In this document: one piece after another, positions 28,421-36,908 of the stretch
How positions within the stretch are numbered: position 1 is the stretch's first letter
Layout: every line of letters starts with the position of its first letter
Assembly: GCF_004208515.1 (NCBI RefSeq)
Contig: NZ_SGIM01000013.1
Location: 1-64,000, forward strand
Length of the DNA stretch: 64,000 nucleotides
Origin: Acinetobacter halotolerans
Lineage (GTDB): Bacteria; Pseudomonadota; Gammaproteobacteria; Pseudomonadales; Moraxellaceae
Direction: 5' to 3'
Notes under the pieces: model-generated
What the model was told of the DNA's origin: nothing
The model's database searches: none
The model's input: only the letters and a program-made list of their open reading frames with translations
Position numbers and translations under genes: made by a program

Positions 28421-28743
28421 ATACCTATATTTTCCCATGGAAAAACATTCTTTCTGATGAATATCATTTTTTATTTAACTGAGAAGCAACGTAAATGCAT
28501 TATGAGCGAGATCATCACTGTATTTTTAAATAATGATTGAGTTGAATAAGGGGGGTAAAGTTACTTGCATTTTCATAGTTACTTTTTGAGTGCGCCATAA
28601 CGATCAGGACTGCTTTGGTTTAGATGCACTATTTGCTTCTCCTTTAATTTAAAACTAGAAATAAAACCCAATCTTGATTTTGGTTTAATGTTAAATCATT
28701 GTTATTTATTGTATTTATTATATTTTCTTAAGTGCTCTAAGCT
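28421..28743. other. intergenic region upstream of torF2
   Basis: About 320 AT-rich bases without a gene. A tandem TATTTATTG / TATTTATTA repeat lies at 28703-28720 just upstream of the sigma-54 element, echoing the half-sites in front of torF1. An AGATGCACT string at 28622 also occurs upstream of torF1 at 27279. Confidence 0.5.
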
Positions 28744-28759
28744 TGGCATAGCATTTGCA
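28744..28759 (+). promoter_or_regulatory. sigma-54 (-24/-12) promoter of torF2
   Basis: TGGCATAGCATTTGCA, matching the RpoN consensus at both GG and GC cores. It is a sister of the torF1 promoter (same central AGCAT). Confidence 0.85.
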
Positions 28760-28824
28760 AATTACCCCGTGATGCAATTTAAAACTTAAATCAATTGAAT
28801 ATCTAAATCATGGGGGAGATCAAT

Positions 28825-29613
28825 ATGATGAAATTTGCATGCACAGCTGTTGCTTTAGGGGTAATTGCAACGGCATCAACTTTTACATTAGCGGAAGAAT
28901 CGAAGCTTCCATTTCCGGGTGCAGTTTCAGGAAATATCAGTGTTGTATCCAGTTATAACTTACGCGGGATGACCAATTCACCTGAAAGTGATACACCTGC
29001 AATTCAGGGTGGACTTGATTATAGCCATGACAGTGGATTTTATTTGGGTTACTGGTTTTCAACCCTGACTGCTGCTTATGCAGATTTTAATACTTCACCC
29101 ACCTATATTCCAAAAGAGAAAAAGTCATTCGAAAATGATTTCTATGCAGGATATAAAGGAAAAATCACCGATGACTTGGGTTATCAAATTGGAGGAACGA
29201 TTTATTACTATTATCCGGGTTGGGAGTCTACGGGTTACGAAACGATTGTGGGCCTAAGTTATAAAGATTTCACAGTGACAGCTCAAACGCTTTTGAATAA
29301 CGTGACTTTTGGTAATAAAGGTGACACCTACTTTTTGGCAACTTATGCACCCAAACTTGCAGGTGACTTTACAGGAAAAGTTCAAGTTGCAGCCTATTAT
29401 TATGGCGATGATGATGAATATTTAGCCTACCAAGCTAAAGCTGGGGATGTCACCAAAACCGACTTTGCTTTCCGTCATGCAACTTTAGGTGTATCACATC
29501 CGCTGGGCGAAACAGGTGCAACTTGGAATTTAGATTATATTTTCGGTGGCTATACACGTGATGAAACTAAACAAAAGAATAAAGTAGTTCTGGGAGTGGG
29601 TTACGCTTTTTAA
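28825..29613 (+). CDS. TorF family putative porin, paralog 2
   Basis: Second TorF/TIGR02001 protein, 262 residues from the preferred ATG at 28825 (the ATG at 28810 overlaps the GGGGGAG ribosome site). The signal peptide ends near TLA, and the mature part carries the family start SGNISVVSSYNLRGMTNSPESDTPAIQGG in two strands, then beta-strands and a terminal phenylalanine (VVLGVGYAF). It has clearly diverged from paralog 1 in the mature part, while promoter, leader and first eight codons are nearly identical. This points to tandem duplication followed by change in channel specificity. Confidence 0.83.
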   Translation: MMKFACTAVALGVIATASTFTLAEESKLPFPGAVSGNISVVSSYNLRGMTNSPESDTPAIQGGLDYSHDSGFYLGYWFSTLTAAYADFNTSPTYIPKEKKSFENDFYAGYKGKITDDLGYQIGGTIYYYYPGWESTGYETIVGLSYKDFTVTAQTLLNNVTFGNKGDTYFLATYAPKLAGDFTGKVQVAAYYYGDDDEYLAYQAKAGDVTKTDFAFRHATLGVSHPLGETGATWNLDYIFGGYTRDETKQKNKVVLGVGYAF

Positions 29614-29627
29614 TCATAACAACAATC

Positions 29628-29656
29628 AAAAGCGACCATAAGGTCGCTTTTTTTTA
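29628..29656. terminator. bidirectional terminator between torF2 and yifB
   Basis: AAAAGCGACC / GGTCGCTTTT stem with a 4-base loop and a long T-tract. Confidence 0.9.
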
Positions 29657-31141
29657 AGTTTGACTACCCCGATAAGACAGTGCTTCGGTGAGATGGGTAC
29701 TGGAGATCATGTCGCTTTCAGCTAAATCAGCAATGGTGCGAGCAACACGTAATACCCGATGATAGGCTCGAGCGGAAAGATTGAGACGTTGTTGTGCCAT
29801 TTCAATGATTCTTGCAGAGCTGTCATCTAAAAGCGCATATTGCTCTAATAACTTCGGAGAAAGCGCTTGATTTAAACACTGTTGTCGTTGAATCTGCTTT
29901 TGATACGCAGTGATGACGCGTTGGCGTACAATTTCAGAGTTTTCAGTGGGTGTTCGATCTTGCAATTCTTGTGCTTGTAATGGTGGTACATCGATATGTA
30001 GATCAATACGGTCTAATAACGGCCCTGAAATACGATTCTGATAACGTTGGATACTTTCAGGTGAACATTGACAACGACTGTCTTGATTAAAGGCATAACC
30101 ACAAGGGCAGGGGTTCATTGCCGCGATAAATTGAAAGTTGGCTGGGAAGGTCATTTGTCTTGCCGCACGTGAAATTACAATTTCTTTAGACTCAAGTGGC
30201 TGGCGTAATACTTCCAATACTTTACGATCAAATTCGGGCAGTTCATCTAAAAATAATACGCCTAAATGCGCCAGTGTTATTTCACCGGGTTTTGGTTGTG
30301 AGCCACCACCGACCAATGCAATTGCGGATGCCGTGTGGTGTGGTGCTCGAAATGGACGTTGTCCAAAATGATGTTGGGCATTTGCAACCGAATAGATGCT
30401 CGCAACTTCCAAATTTTCTTGAGCATTGAGTGGCGGCAAGATCGAGGGCAACCTTGATGCAAGTAGAGTTTTCCCAGTGCCGGGTGGACCTTTAAACAGT
30501 AAAGAATGTCCGCCTGCCGCAGCGATTTCGAGCGCCCGACGTGGGCGTAACTGACCTTTAACATCTGCCAGATCAAATTGATAGCCCGATAAAGCTGCAT
30601 TCGCTTGTTTAGGTGCTGCTGTTATCTGTGAATTGCCCGAAAAGTGTGCACAAACTTCTTGTAAATGATTGGCTGCATACACATCAAAATTTGGAAGTTG
30701 ATTGGCTTCATCTAGATTTGCAGTGGGAAGCAACAAGCGGTGTTGGCTCTGTTGGCAGGCCATTGCGATGGTCAATGCTCCTGAGATTGGACGCAAATGT
30801 CCATCCAGTGCTAGTTCTCCAATAAATTCAAAGCCTTCAGTGCAATTTTCAGGAAGTTGACCAGAAGCGATCAGAATTCCTAGAGCAATGGGTAAGTCCA
30901 AACGTGAACCATTTTTAGGAAGATCCGCAGGTGCAAGGTTAATGGTTAAGCGTTTGGTTGGAAACAAAAATCCACTGTTAATAATTGCAGAGCGAACCCG
31001 ATCTTTACTTTCTCTCACTGCGGCTTCAGGCAAGCCGACAATGGTTAAAGAGGGTAGGCCAGAACTAATGTGGACTTCAACTTCGATTTGAGGGGCGTGT
31101 AGCCCCAATAAACCCCTTGTGTAAATTTTTGCGAAAGACAT
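29654..31141 (-). CDS. YifB family Mg-chelatase-like AAA+ ATPase (ComM-like)
   Basis: AAA+ protein of the YifB/ComM family, about 495 residues. N-terminal Lon-protease-like domain (LPSLTIVGLPEAAVRESKDRVRSA region), then the ATPase core with Walker A GPPGTGKTLLASRLP near residue 210, Walker B VLFLDELPEF, and a zinc-like CPCGY...CQCSPE segment near residue 350, then the Mg_chelatase_C domain. ComM orthologues are helicases that promote branch migration during natural transformation, a well-known trait of Acinetobacter. The start at 31141 (MSFAKIYTRG) matches the family; the ATG at 31180 would add 13 polar residues. Confidence 0.9.
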   Translation of the reverse strand: MSFAKIYTRGLLGLHAPQIEVEVHISSGLPSLTIVGLPEAAVRESKDRVRSAIINSGFLFPTKRLTINLAPADLPKNGSRLDLPIALGILIASGQLPENCTEGFEFIGELALDGHLRPISGALTIAMACQQSQHRLLLPTANLDEANQLPNFDVYAANHLQEVCAHFSGNSQITAAPKQANAALSGYQFDLADVKGQLRPRRALEIAAAGGHSLLFKGPPGTGKTLLASRLPSILPPLNAQENLEVASIYSVANAQHHFGQRPFRAPHHTASAIALVGGGSQPKPGEITLAHLGVLFLDELPEFDRKVLEVLRQPLESKEIVISRAARQMTFPANFQFIAAMNPCPCGYAFNQDSRCQCSPESIQRYQNRISGPLLDRIDLHIDVPPLQAQELQDRTPTENSEIVRQRVITAYQKQIQRQQCLNQALSPKLLEQYALLDDSSARIIEMAQQRLNLSARAYHRVLRVARTIADLAESDMISSTHLTEALSYRGSQT

Positions 31142-31185
31142 TTTCTTGTTGTTCCATTGTGGTGCTTTATTTTTAGTCATTTTAC

Positions 31186-31211
31186 GGTGCTATCTGCACC
31201 GTGTTGGTGCT
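31186..31211. promoter_or_regulatory. GGTGC/GCACC repeat ladder containing an NtrC-like palindrome
   Basis: The plus strand reads GGTGC-tatct-GCACC-gtgtt-GGTGC, five-base units at exact five-base spacing, so the middle unit can pair with either neighbour. Positions 31195-31211, TGCACC-N5-GGTGCT, match the NtrC consensus TGCACC-N5-GGTGCA at all but the last base. It sits between ubiK and yifB, about 445 bases upstream of the glnK promoter. It may be an NtrC site, or alternative hairpins in the ubiK-yifB message. Confidence 0.5.
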
Positions 31212-31438
31212 TATTTTTTGTTCTGTACGATTTCTTCAAGTGATTTCATCTGTTGTTGTAGCTCAGTGAGGCGTTGGTTGGCTAGATTCAAGGCTGTTCT
31301 TTGACGGTCTAACTCTTGCTTCGAAACAAGGTCTAATTTTTCGATACTTTCATTGAGTAAAGCGCGTAAATTTTTTTCTAAGTCTTTTTTGGGTTGATCG
31401 ACTTGCTGCAAAATAGCCTGTAAAAGAGTTTCAATCAT
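31211..31438 (-). CDS. ubiK: ubiquinone biosynthesis accessory factor UbiK (BMFP domain)
   Basis: 75-residue, almost wholly helical coiled-coil protein of the BMFP family (former YqiC). The pattern (an amphipathic N-terminal helix IETLLQAILQQVDQPKKDLEKNLRALL in two parts and a long C-terminal leucine heptad stretch ending SLEEIVQNKK) fits UbiK, which assists the aerobic Ubi complex, perhaps by contacting the membrane. It is slightly shorter than the E. coli protein. Adjacent to glnK on the opposite strand, an order seen in other gammaproteobacteria. yifB follows on the same strand. Confidence 0.85.
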   Translation of the reverse strand: MIETLLQAILQQVDQPKKDLEKNLRALLNESIEKLDLVSKQELDRQRTALNLANQRLTELQQQMKSLEEIVQNKK

Positions 31439-31644
31439 AAAGTGCTCAATCGTTTATGTGTATTTGTTGCTCAGTGTATCACTGCTTGCAGCAATCCTCT
31501 AGCACTGTGCGGAACAGCTTGATCGGTGACTGCAAAATTCAGTTAAATCCGAGCAAATACAACTTATTTTCAATTGAGGATCTACATCTCTAAGCTTAAA
31601 TAGGTTATAAAGAAAACTGATGTCCAGTATTTGAAACCCCCTAA

Positions 31645-32052
<408 letters not shown>

Positions 32053-32120
32053 ATTGGCATAAAGTTTGCTGAGTTAGAAATTAAGAGACACAGCTCACAA
32101 AATGAGGTTGGGGGACACGA

Positions 32121-33515
32121 ATGAAAAAAATGCTTATGGCGCTCAGTCTATCTGGCGCACTCTTAGGTGGTTCAGCTGTTGTTTGGGCAGAAGAAGCTAC
32201 ATCCGTACCAGTTACTGAACAAGTCGCAATAACTGAAACCGATACTGCAACGGTATCAACAACTGCTGCAGCAGAACTGCCAGCAGTGGCGGAAGTTGAG
32301 CCTGAAGCAGAAGCAACACTCGATACCGGTGATACAGCTTGGATTCTTGTTTCAACAGCATTGGTTCTGTTGATGACGATTCCTGGTTTGGCTCTATTCT
32401 ACGGTGGTATGGTCCGCAAGAAAAACGTACTCAGTACCATGGCACATAGTTTTGTTGCTGCAGCAGTGGTGAGTATTGCTTGGGTTGCGATCGGTTATAG
32501 TTTGGCTTTTGGTGAAGGAAATGCCTTTATCGGTGGACTTGATAAGCTGATGCTATCAGGTATTGGTACTGATACCTTAAGTGGCTCGATTCCTGAAATT
32601 CTATTTGTCATATTCCAAATGACTTTTGCGATTATTACGGTTGCGATTATTAGTGGTTCTATCGCAGAGCGTATGAAATTCGGTGCTTTTGTTGCCTTTG
32701 TTGCGATTTGGGTTGTTGTCGTTTACGCACCAATTACTCACTGGGTATGGGGCGGCGGCTGGTTAGGTAATGACGGTGCGCTAGACTTTGCTGGTGGTAC
32801 AGTTGTTCATATTAACTCAGGTGTTGCAGGTTTGGTTGCAGCTTATATGCTCGGCAAACGTATGGGACTTGGTCGTGAATCAATGGCACCGCATAACCTT
32901 GCTTTAACTGTTGTTGGTGCAAGTTTACTTTGGGTGGGCTGGTTCGGTTTCAACGGTGGTTCTGCGTTGGGTGCCAACGGTTCTGCATCGTATGCAATCA
33001 TGGTTACCCAAGTTGCAGCGGCAGCAGCGGCATTGTCTTGGTTAGTGGTTGAGAAAGTTGTCCGTGGTAAAGCATCTGTTCTTGGTGGTGCATCGGGTGC
33101 GGTTGCTGGTTTAGTGGTGATTACGCCTGCGGCTGGTTTCGTAACTGTTGGTGGCGCATTAATCATGGGTCTCATCGGTGGCGTTGTATGTTTCTGGGGT
33201 ATTACTGCACTTAAGCGTTTACTCAAAGCAGATGACTCTTTAGACGCATTTGGTTTACATGGTGTTGGTGGTATCGTTGGTGCGATCTTAACAGCAGTCT
33301 TTGCAAGTGAATTCATTATGGGTGATGATGTACCTGCAAATATGATGACGCAGTTATGGGTACAAGTAGAAGGTGTACTTGCAACGATTGCTTATAGTGC
33401 TGTGATGACCTTCATTATCCTTAAAGTAATTGATCTCGCGATTGGTATTCGTGTCAGCAATGATGACGAACGTATGGGTCTCGATCTGAGTCAACATGGC
33501 GAACGTGTTGAATAA
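32121..33515 (+). CDS. amtB: ammonium transporter
   Basis: Inner-membrane ammonium channel/transporter, 464 residues. A cleavable signal peptide (to about residue 24) and a low-complexity alanine/threonine/glutamate segment precede eleven membrane helices. The Amt signature DFAGGTVVHINSGVAGLVAA lies near residue 220 (first pore histidine in VHINSG), and the second pore histidine is in LDAFGLHGVGGIVGA near residue 380. The C-terminal cytosolic tail ends in DLSQHGERVE, the part that couples to GlnK. Translation start has a strong GTTGGGGGAC site. Operon with glnK. Confidence 0.96.
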   Translation: MKKMLMALSLSGALLGGSAVVWAEEATSVPVTEQVAITETDTATVSTTAAAELPAVAEVEPEAEATLDTGDTAWILVSTALVLLMTIPGLALFYGGMVRKKNVLSTMAHSFVAAAVVSIAWVAIGYSLAFGEGNAFIGGLDKLMLSGIGTDTLSGSIPEILFVIFQMTFAIITVAIISGSIAERMKFGAFVAFVAIWVVVVYAPITHWVWGGGWLGNDGALDFAGGTVVHINSGVAGLVAAYMLGKRMGLGRESMAPHNLALTVVGASLLWVGWFGFNGGSALGANGSASYAIMVTQVAAAAAALSWLVVEKVVRGKASVLGGASGAVAGLVVITPAAGFVTVGGALIMGLIGGVVCFWGITALKRLLKADDSLDAFGLHGVGGIVGAILTAVFASEFIMGDDVPANMMTQLWVQVEGVLATIAYSAVMTFIILKVIDLAIGIRVSNDDERMGLDLSQHGERVE

Positions 33516-33544
33516 TCGGATGTAAAACGCAATTCGATAAAACC

Positions 33545-33580
33545 AAACAGCCTTGTGCATCTGCACAAGGCTGTTTTTTT
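33545..33580 (+). terminator. terminator of glnK-amtB
   Basis: AAACAGCCTTGTGCA / TGCACAAGGCTGTTT stem with a 2-base loop and seven T. Confidence 0.93.
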
Positions 33581-33657
33581 ATGTATGGTGATGGCTAGTT
33601 CAGCAAATGACGAAACTTTGCTACACTTAGACAAAGTGAGTAAATAATCGCACAACT

Positions 33658-34122
33658 ATGCATTGTCCATTTTGTAACGCTGCTGATAGTAAAGTCATCG
33701 ACTCCCGTTTGGCTGCCGAAGGGTGCCAAATTCGCCGACGTCGTGAGTGTGCCATTTGTGGTGAACGCTTTACCACCTTTGAAAGTTATGAAGTGGTGAT
33801 GCCACGCGTGATTAAATCCGATGGCAAAAGTGAACCGTTTGATGAGGCGAAATTACGCCGCTCACTCATGCATGCTTTGCAGAAGCGTCCTGTGACGCAA
33901 GAGCAAATCGAAACGGTGCTCAGTGATATTCAGTTGCAGATTCGTCGTTTAGGCGAACGTGATGTCAAATCAAGAATGATTGGTGAAATCGTGATGCAGG
34001 CATTATTTGCATTGGATCATGTCGCTTATGTTCGATTTGCCTCGGTTTATCAAGATTTCCAAGATGTAGAAGCCTTTCGTCATCAGATTGAGCAAATGCA
34101 ACAACGTGAAAATGAAGCCTAA
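33658..34122 (+). CDS. nrdR: transcriptional repressor NrdR
   Basis: Zinc-ribbon and ATP-cone regulator that represses ribonucleotide reductase genes according to dATP/ATP level. The 154-residue protein starts with the zinc ribbon [17 protein letters not shown] and [12 protein letters not shown] (four cysteines), followed by the ATP-cone domain (about 46-136, beginning [18 protein letters not shown] split). Length is normal. It heads the nrdR-ribD gene pair, a conserved order in proteobacteria; 12 bases separate it from ribD. Confidence 0.95.
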   Translation: MHCPFCNAADSKVIDSRLAAEGCQIRRRRECAICGERFTTFESYEVVMPRVIKSDGKSEPFDEAKLRRSLMHALQKRPVTQEQIETVLSDIQLQIRRLGERDVKSRMIGEIVMQALFALDHVAYVRFASVYQDFQDVEAFRHQIEQMQQRENEA

Positions 34123-34134
34123 GTTAGAGAAATC

Positions 34135-35235
34135 ATGTCTGAGCTAAACCAAGATCAAGCTTTTCAGGATCAGTATTGGATACAACGAGCAATTGATTTA
34201 GCTCGACTTGGACAATATTCCACCAAACCAAATCCGAATGTCGGCTGTGTCATTGTAAAAAATGGTCAATTGATTGGAGAGGGCTATCATCCCAAAGCAG
34301 GACAACCCCATGCCGAGGTTTTCGCCTTAGCGCAAGCAGGTGAACAAGCCAAAGATGCAATCGCTTATGTGACTTTAGAACCTTGTGCACACTACGGTAG
34401 AACTCCGCCTTGCGCTGAAGCACTGGTCAAGGCACAAGTCAAAAAAGTTGTGGTGGCATGCTCTGATCCAAACCCACTGGTGGCAGGTAAAGGGGTGAAA
34501 ATCCTACAAGATGCGGGCATTGAAGTTGAAACAGGGATCTGTACCGAAGTTGCGAAAACTTTAAATTTGGGTTTTCTAAAAGCAATGTCAACAGGTTTAC
34601 CTTATGTCCGTTTGAAAATTGCCTCAAGTCTCGATGGGCGTACTGCAATGGCTTCGGGTGAGTCGAAGTGGATTACCGGAACAGCCGCACGACAGGATGT
34701 ACAGCATTGGCGTGCGATTTCAGGCGCTGTGATTACTGGGATTCAAACGGTTTTGGCAGATGATTGTGAACTGAATGTTCGTGCATTAGCAGGCGTTGAC
34801 CTTACAACGGTTGTTCAACCGAAACGAATTGTGCTCGATCGACAAGGACAGTTACCTCTAAGCGCCAAGATGTTACAGAATCCTGAAACAGTGATGGTAA
34901 TGACCCCATTTCGTCAAGAACTTGCTGATTTAGGCGTGATACAATTGGCGCCGCAACCTTTAAATCAGTTATTGCAAACCTTATCTCAACAGTATCAAAT
35001 TTATGATGTATTGGTTGAGGCAGGTGCGACTTTATCGACTGCCTTTTTACAACAAGGTTTGGTTGATGAAATGATTAGTTATGTTGCACCAACTTTACTT
35101 GGTCAATCTGCTCGATCAATGTTCAATGCTGAATTGAGCGAAATGGCAGAGCAGCTTCGTTTTGAATTGGTCGATGTAACCCAACTTGGGCAAGATATTC
35201 GCCTAAGATTGCTCCCTACTCAAGAGATGATATGA
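34135..35235 (+). CDS. ribD: bifunctional riboflavin biosynthesis deaminase/reductase
   Basis: Two-step enzyme of riboflavin synthesis: deaminates the GTP-derived pyrimidine and then reduces its ribosyl chain with NADPH. Residues 1-150 are the cytidine-deaminase-like domain with zinc ligands in HAEVFAL and PCAHYGRTPPC; residues 155-366 are the RibD C-terminal reductase (VRLKIASSLDGRTA motif). Length (366) is standard. It lies between nrdR and the DNA methyltransferase gene, whose start overlaps its stop by four bases. No FMN riboswitch is seen. Confidence 0.95.
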   Translation: MSELNQDQAFQDQYWIQRAIDLARLGQYSTKPNPNVGCVIVKNGQLIGEGYHPKAGQPHAEVFALAQAGEQAKDAIAYVTLEPCAHYGRTPPCAEALVKAQVKKVVVACSDPNPLVAGKGVKILQDAGIEVETGICTEVAKTLNLGFLKAMSTGLPYVRLKIASSLDGRTAMASGESKWITGTAARQDVQHWRAISGAVITGIQTVLADDCELNVRALAGVDLTTVVQPKRIVLDRQGQLPLSAKMLQNPETVMVMTPFRQELADLGVIQLAPQPLNQLLQTLSQQYQIYDVLVEAGATLSTAFLQQGLVDEMISYVAPTLLGQSARSMFNAELSEMAEQLRFELVDVTQLGQDIRLRLLPTQEMI

Positions 35236-36524
35236 ATCCTGAAGCATCGGTTTATCACAAACGTCGCCATGCGGCGCGTACCACTGACGAATATCTTTTT
35301 CATCAGCTCGTACCTTATCTGGGGAATAAGCGCCGACTCCTTCATCTGATTTTAGAAGCGCTTGAGATTACGGGAACACTGAATAGTAAAAAAAAGAATC
35401 CACCAATTTTTGCTGATTTCTTTGCGGGCAGTGGTGTGGTCTCTCGTTTGGCTCGCCAAAATGGTTATCGTGTGATTGCCAACGATTGGGAACCTTATAG
35501 CCATGCCTTAAATCACGCGATTTTGGCATGTACCGACGCACCCGCATTTAAAGAATTAGGTGGCTATCAAAAAGCGATTGATATTTTAAATCGATTGCCT
35601 GAGGTAAAGGGTTGGGTGACACATAATTTGTGTCCTCGCAATGATGATGTCTATGATCCCGCACGTGATCGACTGTTCTTTAAGCGTCGTAACGGGATGA
35701 AGATTGATGCGATTCGTCAGCAAATTGCAACGTGGCAAGCGCAAGGTGCGATTAATGATGTAGAAATGAGTGCTTTACTTGCACCATTACTATATTCAGC
35801 CAGCTTTGTCAGTAACACCAGTGGCGTATTTAAAAGTTTCCATCAAGGCTGGGGTGGTAAAACGCAGACGGCATTGGAACGGATTGAGTCTTTATTGTGG
35901 TTAACACCAAGCCGTTTTTGTGAAATTGGTGAGAGTAAACGACCTGCTGCAGAAATGTGGTGTGTCGATGCACAGCATTTAGCCAATCAAATGAGCGGCT
36001 TTGAAGTGGATGTAGCCTATCTTGATCCACCGTATAATCAACATGCCTACAGCAGTAATTATCATGTTTTAAATGCCTTAACCTTGTGGGATCAGAACGA
36101 CTTACCCTCACCTGATACTAAAGGTTTTAAAAGCGGTATTGATCGAGCATGGCGTAAAGAACGTCCGAGCTCGTATAACTCGTCTAAACATGCTCAAAAT
36201 GCCTATGAAAAGTTATTGGAAACCATCAATGCGCGTTATATTTTGACCAGTTATTCGACTGATGGAAATATTGAGCCTAAAGATTTATTGACCGCCAATT
36301 TAAAGCGCGGAAAAGTCACATTGCTGACACAAGACGTACCTCGCTATCGTGTTAGTAAGCAGCGACAATCTGAACGGGCAAGGGTGCTTGAATTTATTGT
36401 GATCACCGATACCCATGCAAAATCAGGTCCGCCATTGCGACAGTTACTGGGTCAGCTCTACCACTTTGCTGAATTGGGTGGTGTGGATACCTCCGGGAAC
36501 AGCACTCAACTTGCACTTTGGTAA
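35232..36524 (+). CDS. orphan DNA adenine (N6) methyltransferase, D12 class
   Basis: 430-residue DNA methylase of the Dam/D12 class. The AdoMet-binding motif appears as FADFFAGSGVVSRLA near residue 60 (usual DxFxGxG pattern) and the catalytic motif IV as YLDPPYNQHAYSSNYH near residue 265. An N-terminal LVPYLGNKRRLL corresponds to the D12 PYxGGK motif. No restriction endonuclease or specificity gene is near, so it is an orphan. The gene starts inside the ribD stop (ATGA), so it is translated from the riboflavin message. It may be the equivalent of the orphan adenine methylase described in A. baumannii (A1S_0222), judged by gene order and memory only. Recognition site not readable from sequence. 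Confidence 0.85.
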   Translation: MNPEASVYHKRRHAARTTDEYLFHQLVPYLGNKRRLLHLILEALEITGTLNSKKKNPPIFADFFAGSGVVSRLARQNGYRVIANDWEPYSHALNHAILACTDAPAFKELGGYQKAIDILNRLPEVKGWVTHNLCPRNDDVYDPARDRLFFKRRNGMKIDAIRQQIATWQAQGAINDVEMSALLAPLLYSASFVSNTSGVFKSFHQGWGGKTQTALERIESLLWLTPSRFCEIGESKRPAAEMWCVDAQHLANQMSGFEVDVAYLDPPYNQHAYSSNYHVLNALTLWDQNDLPSPDTKGFKSGIDRAWRKERPSSYNSSKHAQNAYEKLLETINARYILTSYSTDGNIEPKDLLTANLKRGKVTLLTQDVPRYRVSKQRQSERARVLEFIVITDTHAKSGPPLRQLLGQLYHFAELGGVDTSGNSTQLALW

Positions 36525-36532
36525 GGCCAAAC

Positions 36533-36565
36533 AAACACCACTTTATAAACAAAGTGGTGTTTTTG
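36533..36565 (+). terminator. terminator of the nrdR-ribD-methyltransferase unit
   Basis: AAACACCACTTT / AAAGTGGTGTTT stem with a 6-base loop, followed by TT. Confidence 0.88.
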
Positions 36566-36825
36566 CATGTAGATGTGCTGTGGTATCGGTAAATAAGATC
36601 AACTAAATCGTATTTTTAGATAAGTGACTGTTTTTGTGATTATTATCTTATGTTTTTTGAGCTGTATTTTGACGGCGCAGAATTTTCATCAGAATTGCTT
36701 TATTTCGGTTTTTATTTGAAATAACGATAAAATACATAGACCTATGAGAGAATGGCTTCAACTCTTAAACCCGATACATTGCATTTTAAAAATTAAATAA
36801 ATTTTACTATTCGGTTAAAAAAACA
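36566..36825. other. intergenic AT-rich region upstream of the aquaporin gene
   Basis: About 260 bases with no reading frame or RNA that I recognise. Together with the promoter it makes a 384-base gap between genes. Confidence 0.55.
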
Positions 36826-36852
36826 TTGACCCAATATCAAAATAAATATAAT
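36826..36852 (+). promoter_or_regulatory. sigma-70 type promoter of the aquaporin gene
   Basis: TTGACC at 36826-36831 and TATAAT at 36847-36852, separated by 15 bases, a little short of the optimum 17. The coding start follows about 57 bases later with AGAGAGG as ribosome site. Confidence 0.55.
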
Positions 36853-36908
36853 TTTCCGAGCTCATTTAGGGTCTTATCGATGAGAAGCGATAGCCAAGAG
36901 AGGTTGTT

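Noticed and set aside
32843..33316. 157-codon antisense frame inside amtB
   Set aside because: Pro/Ala/Thr-rich shadow product with no domain; amtB is well supported.
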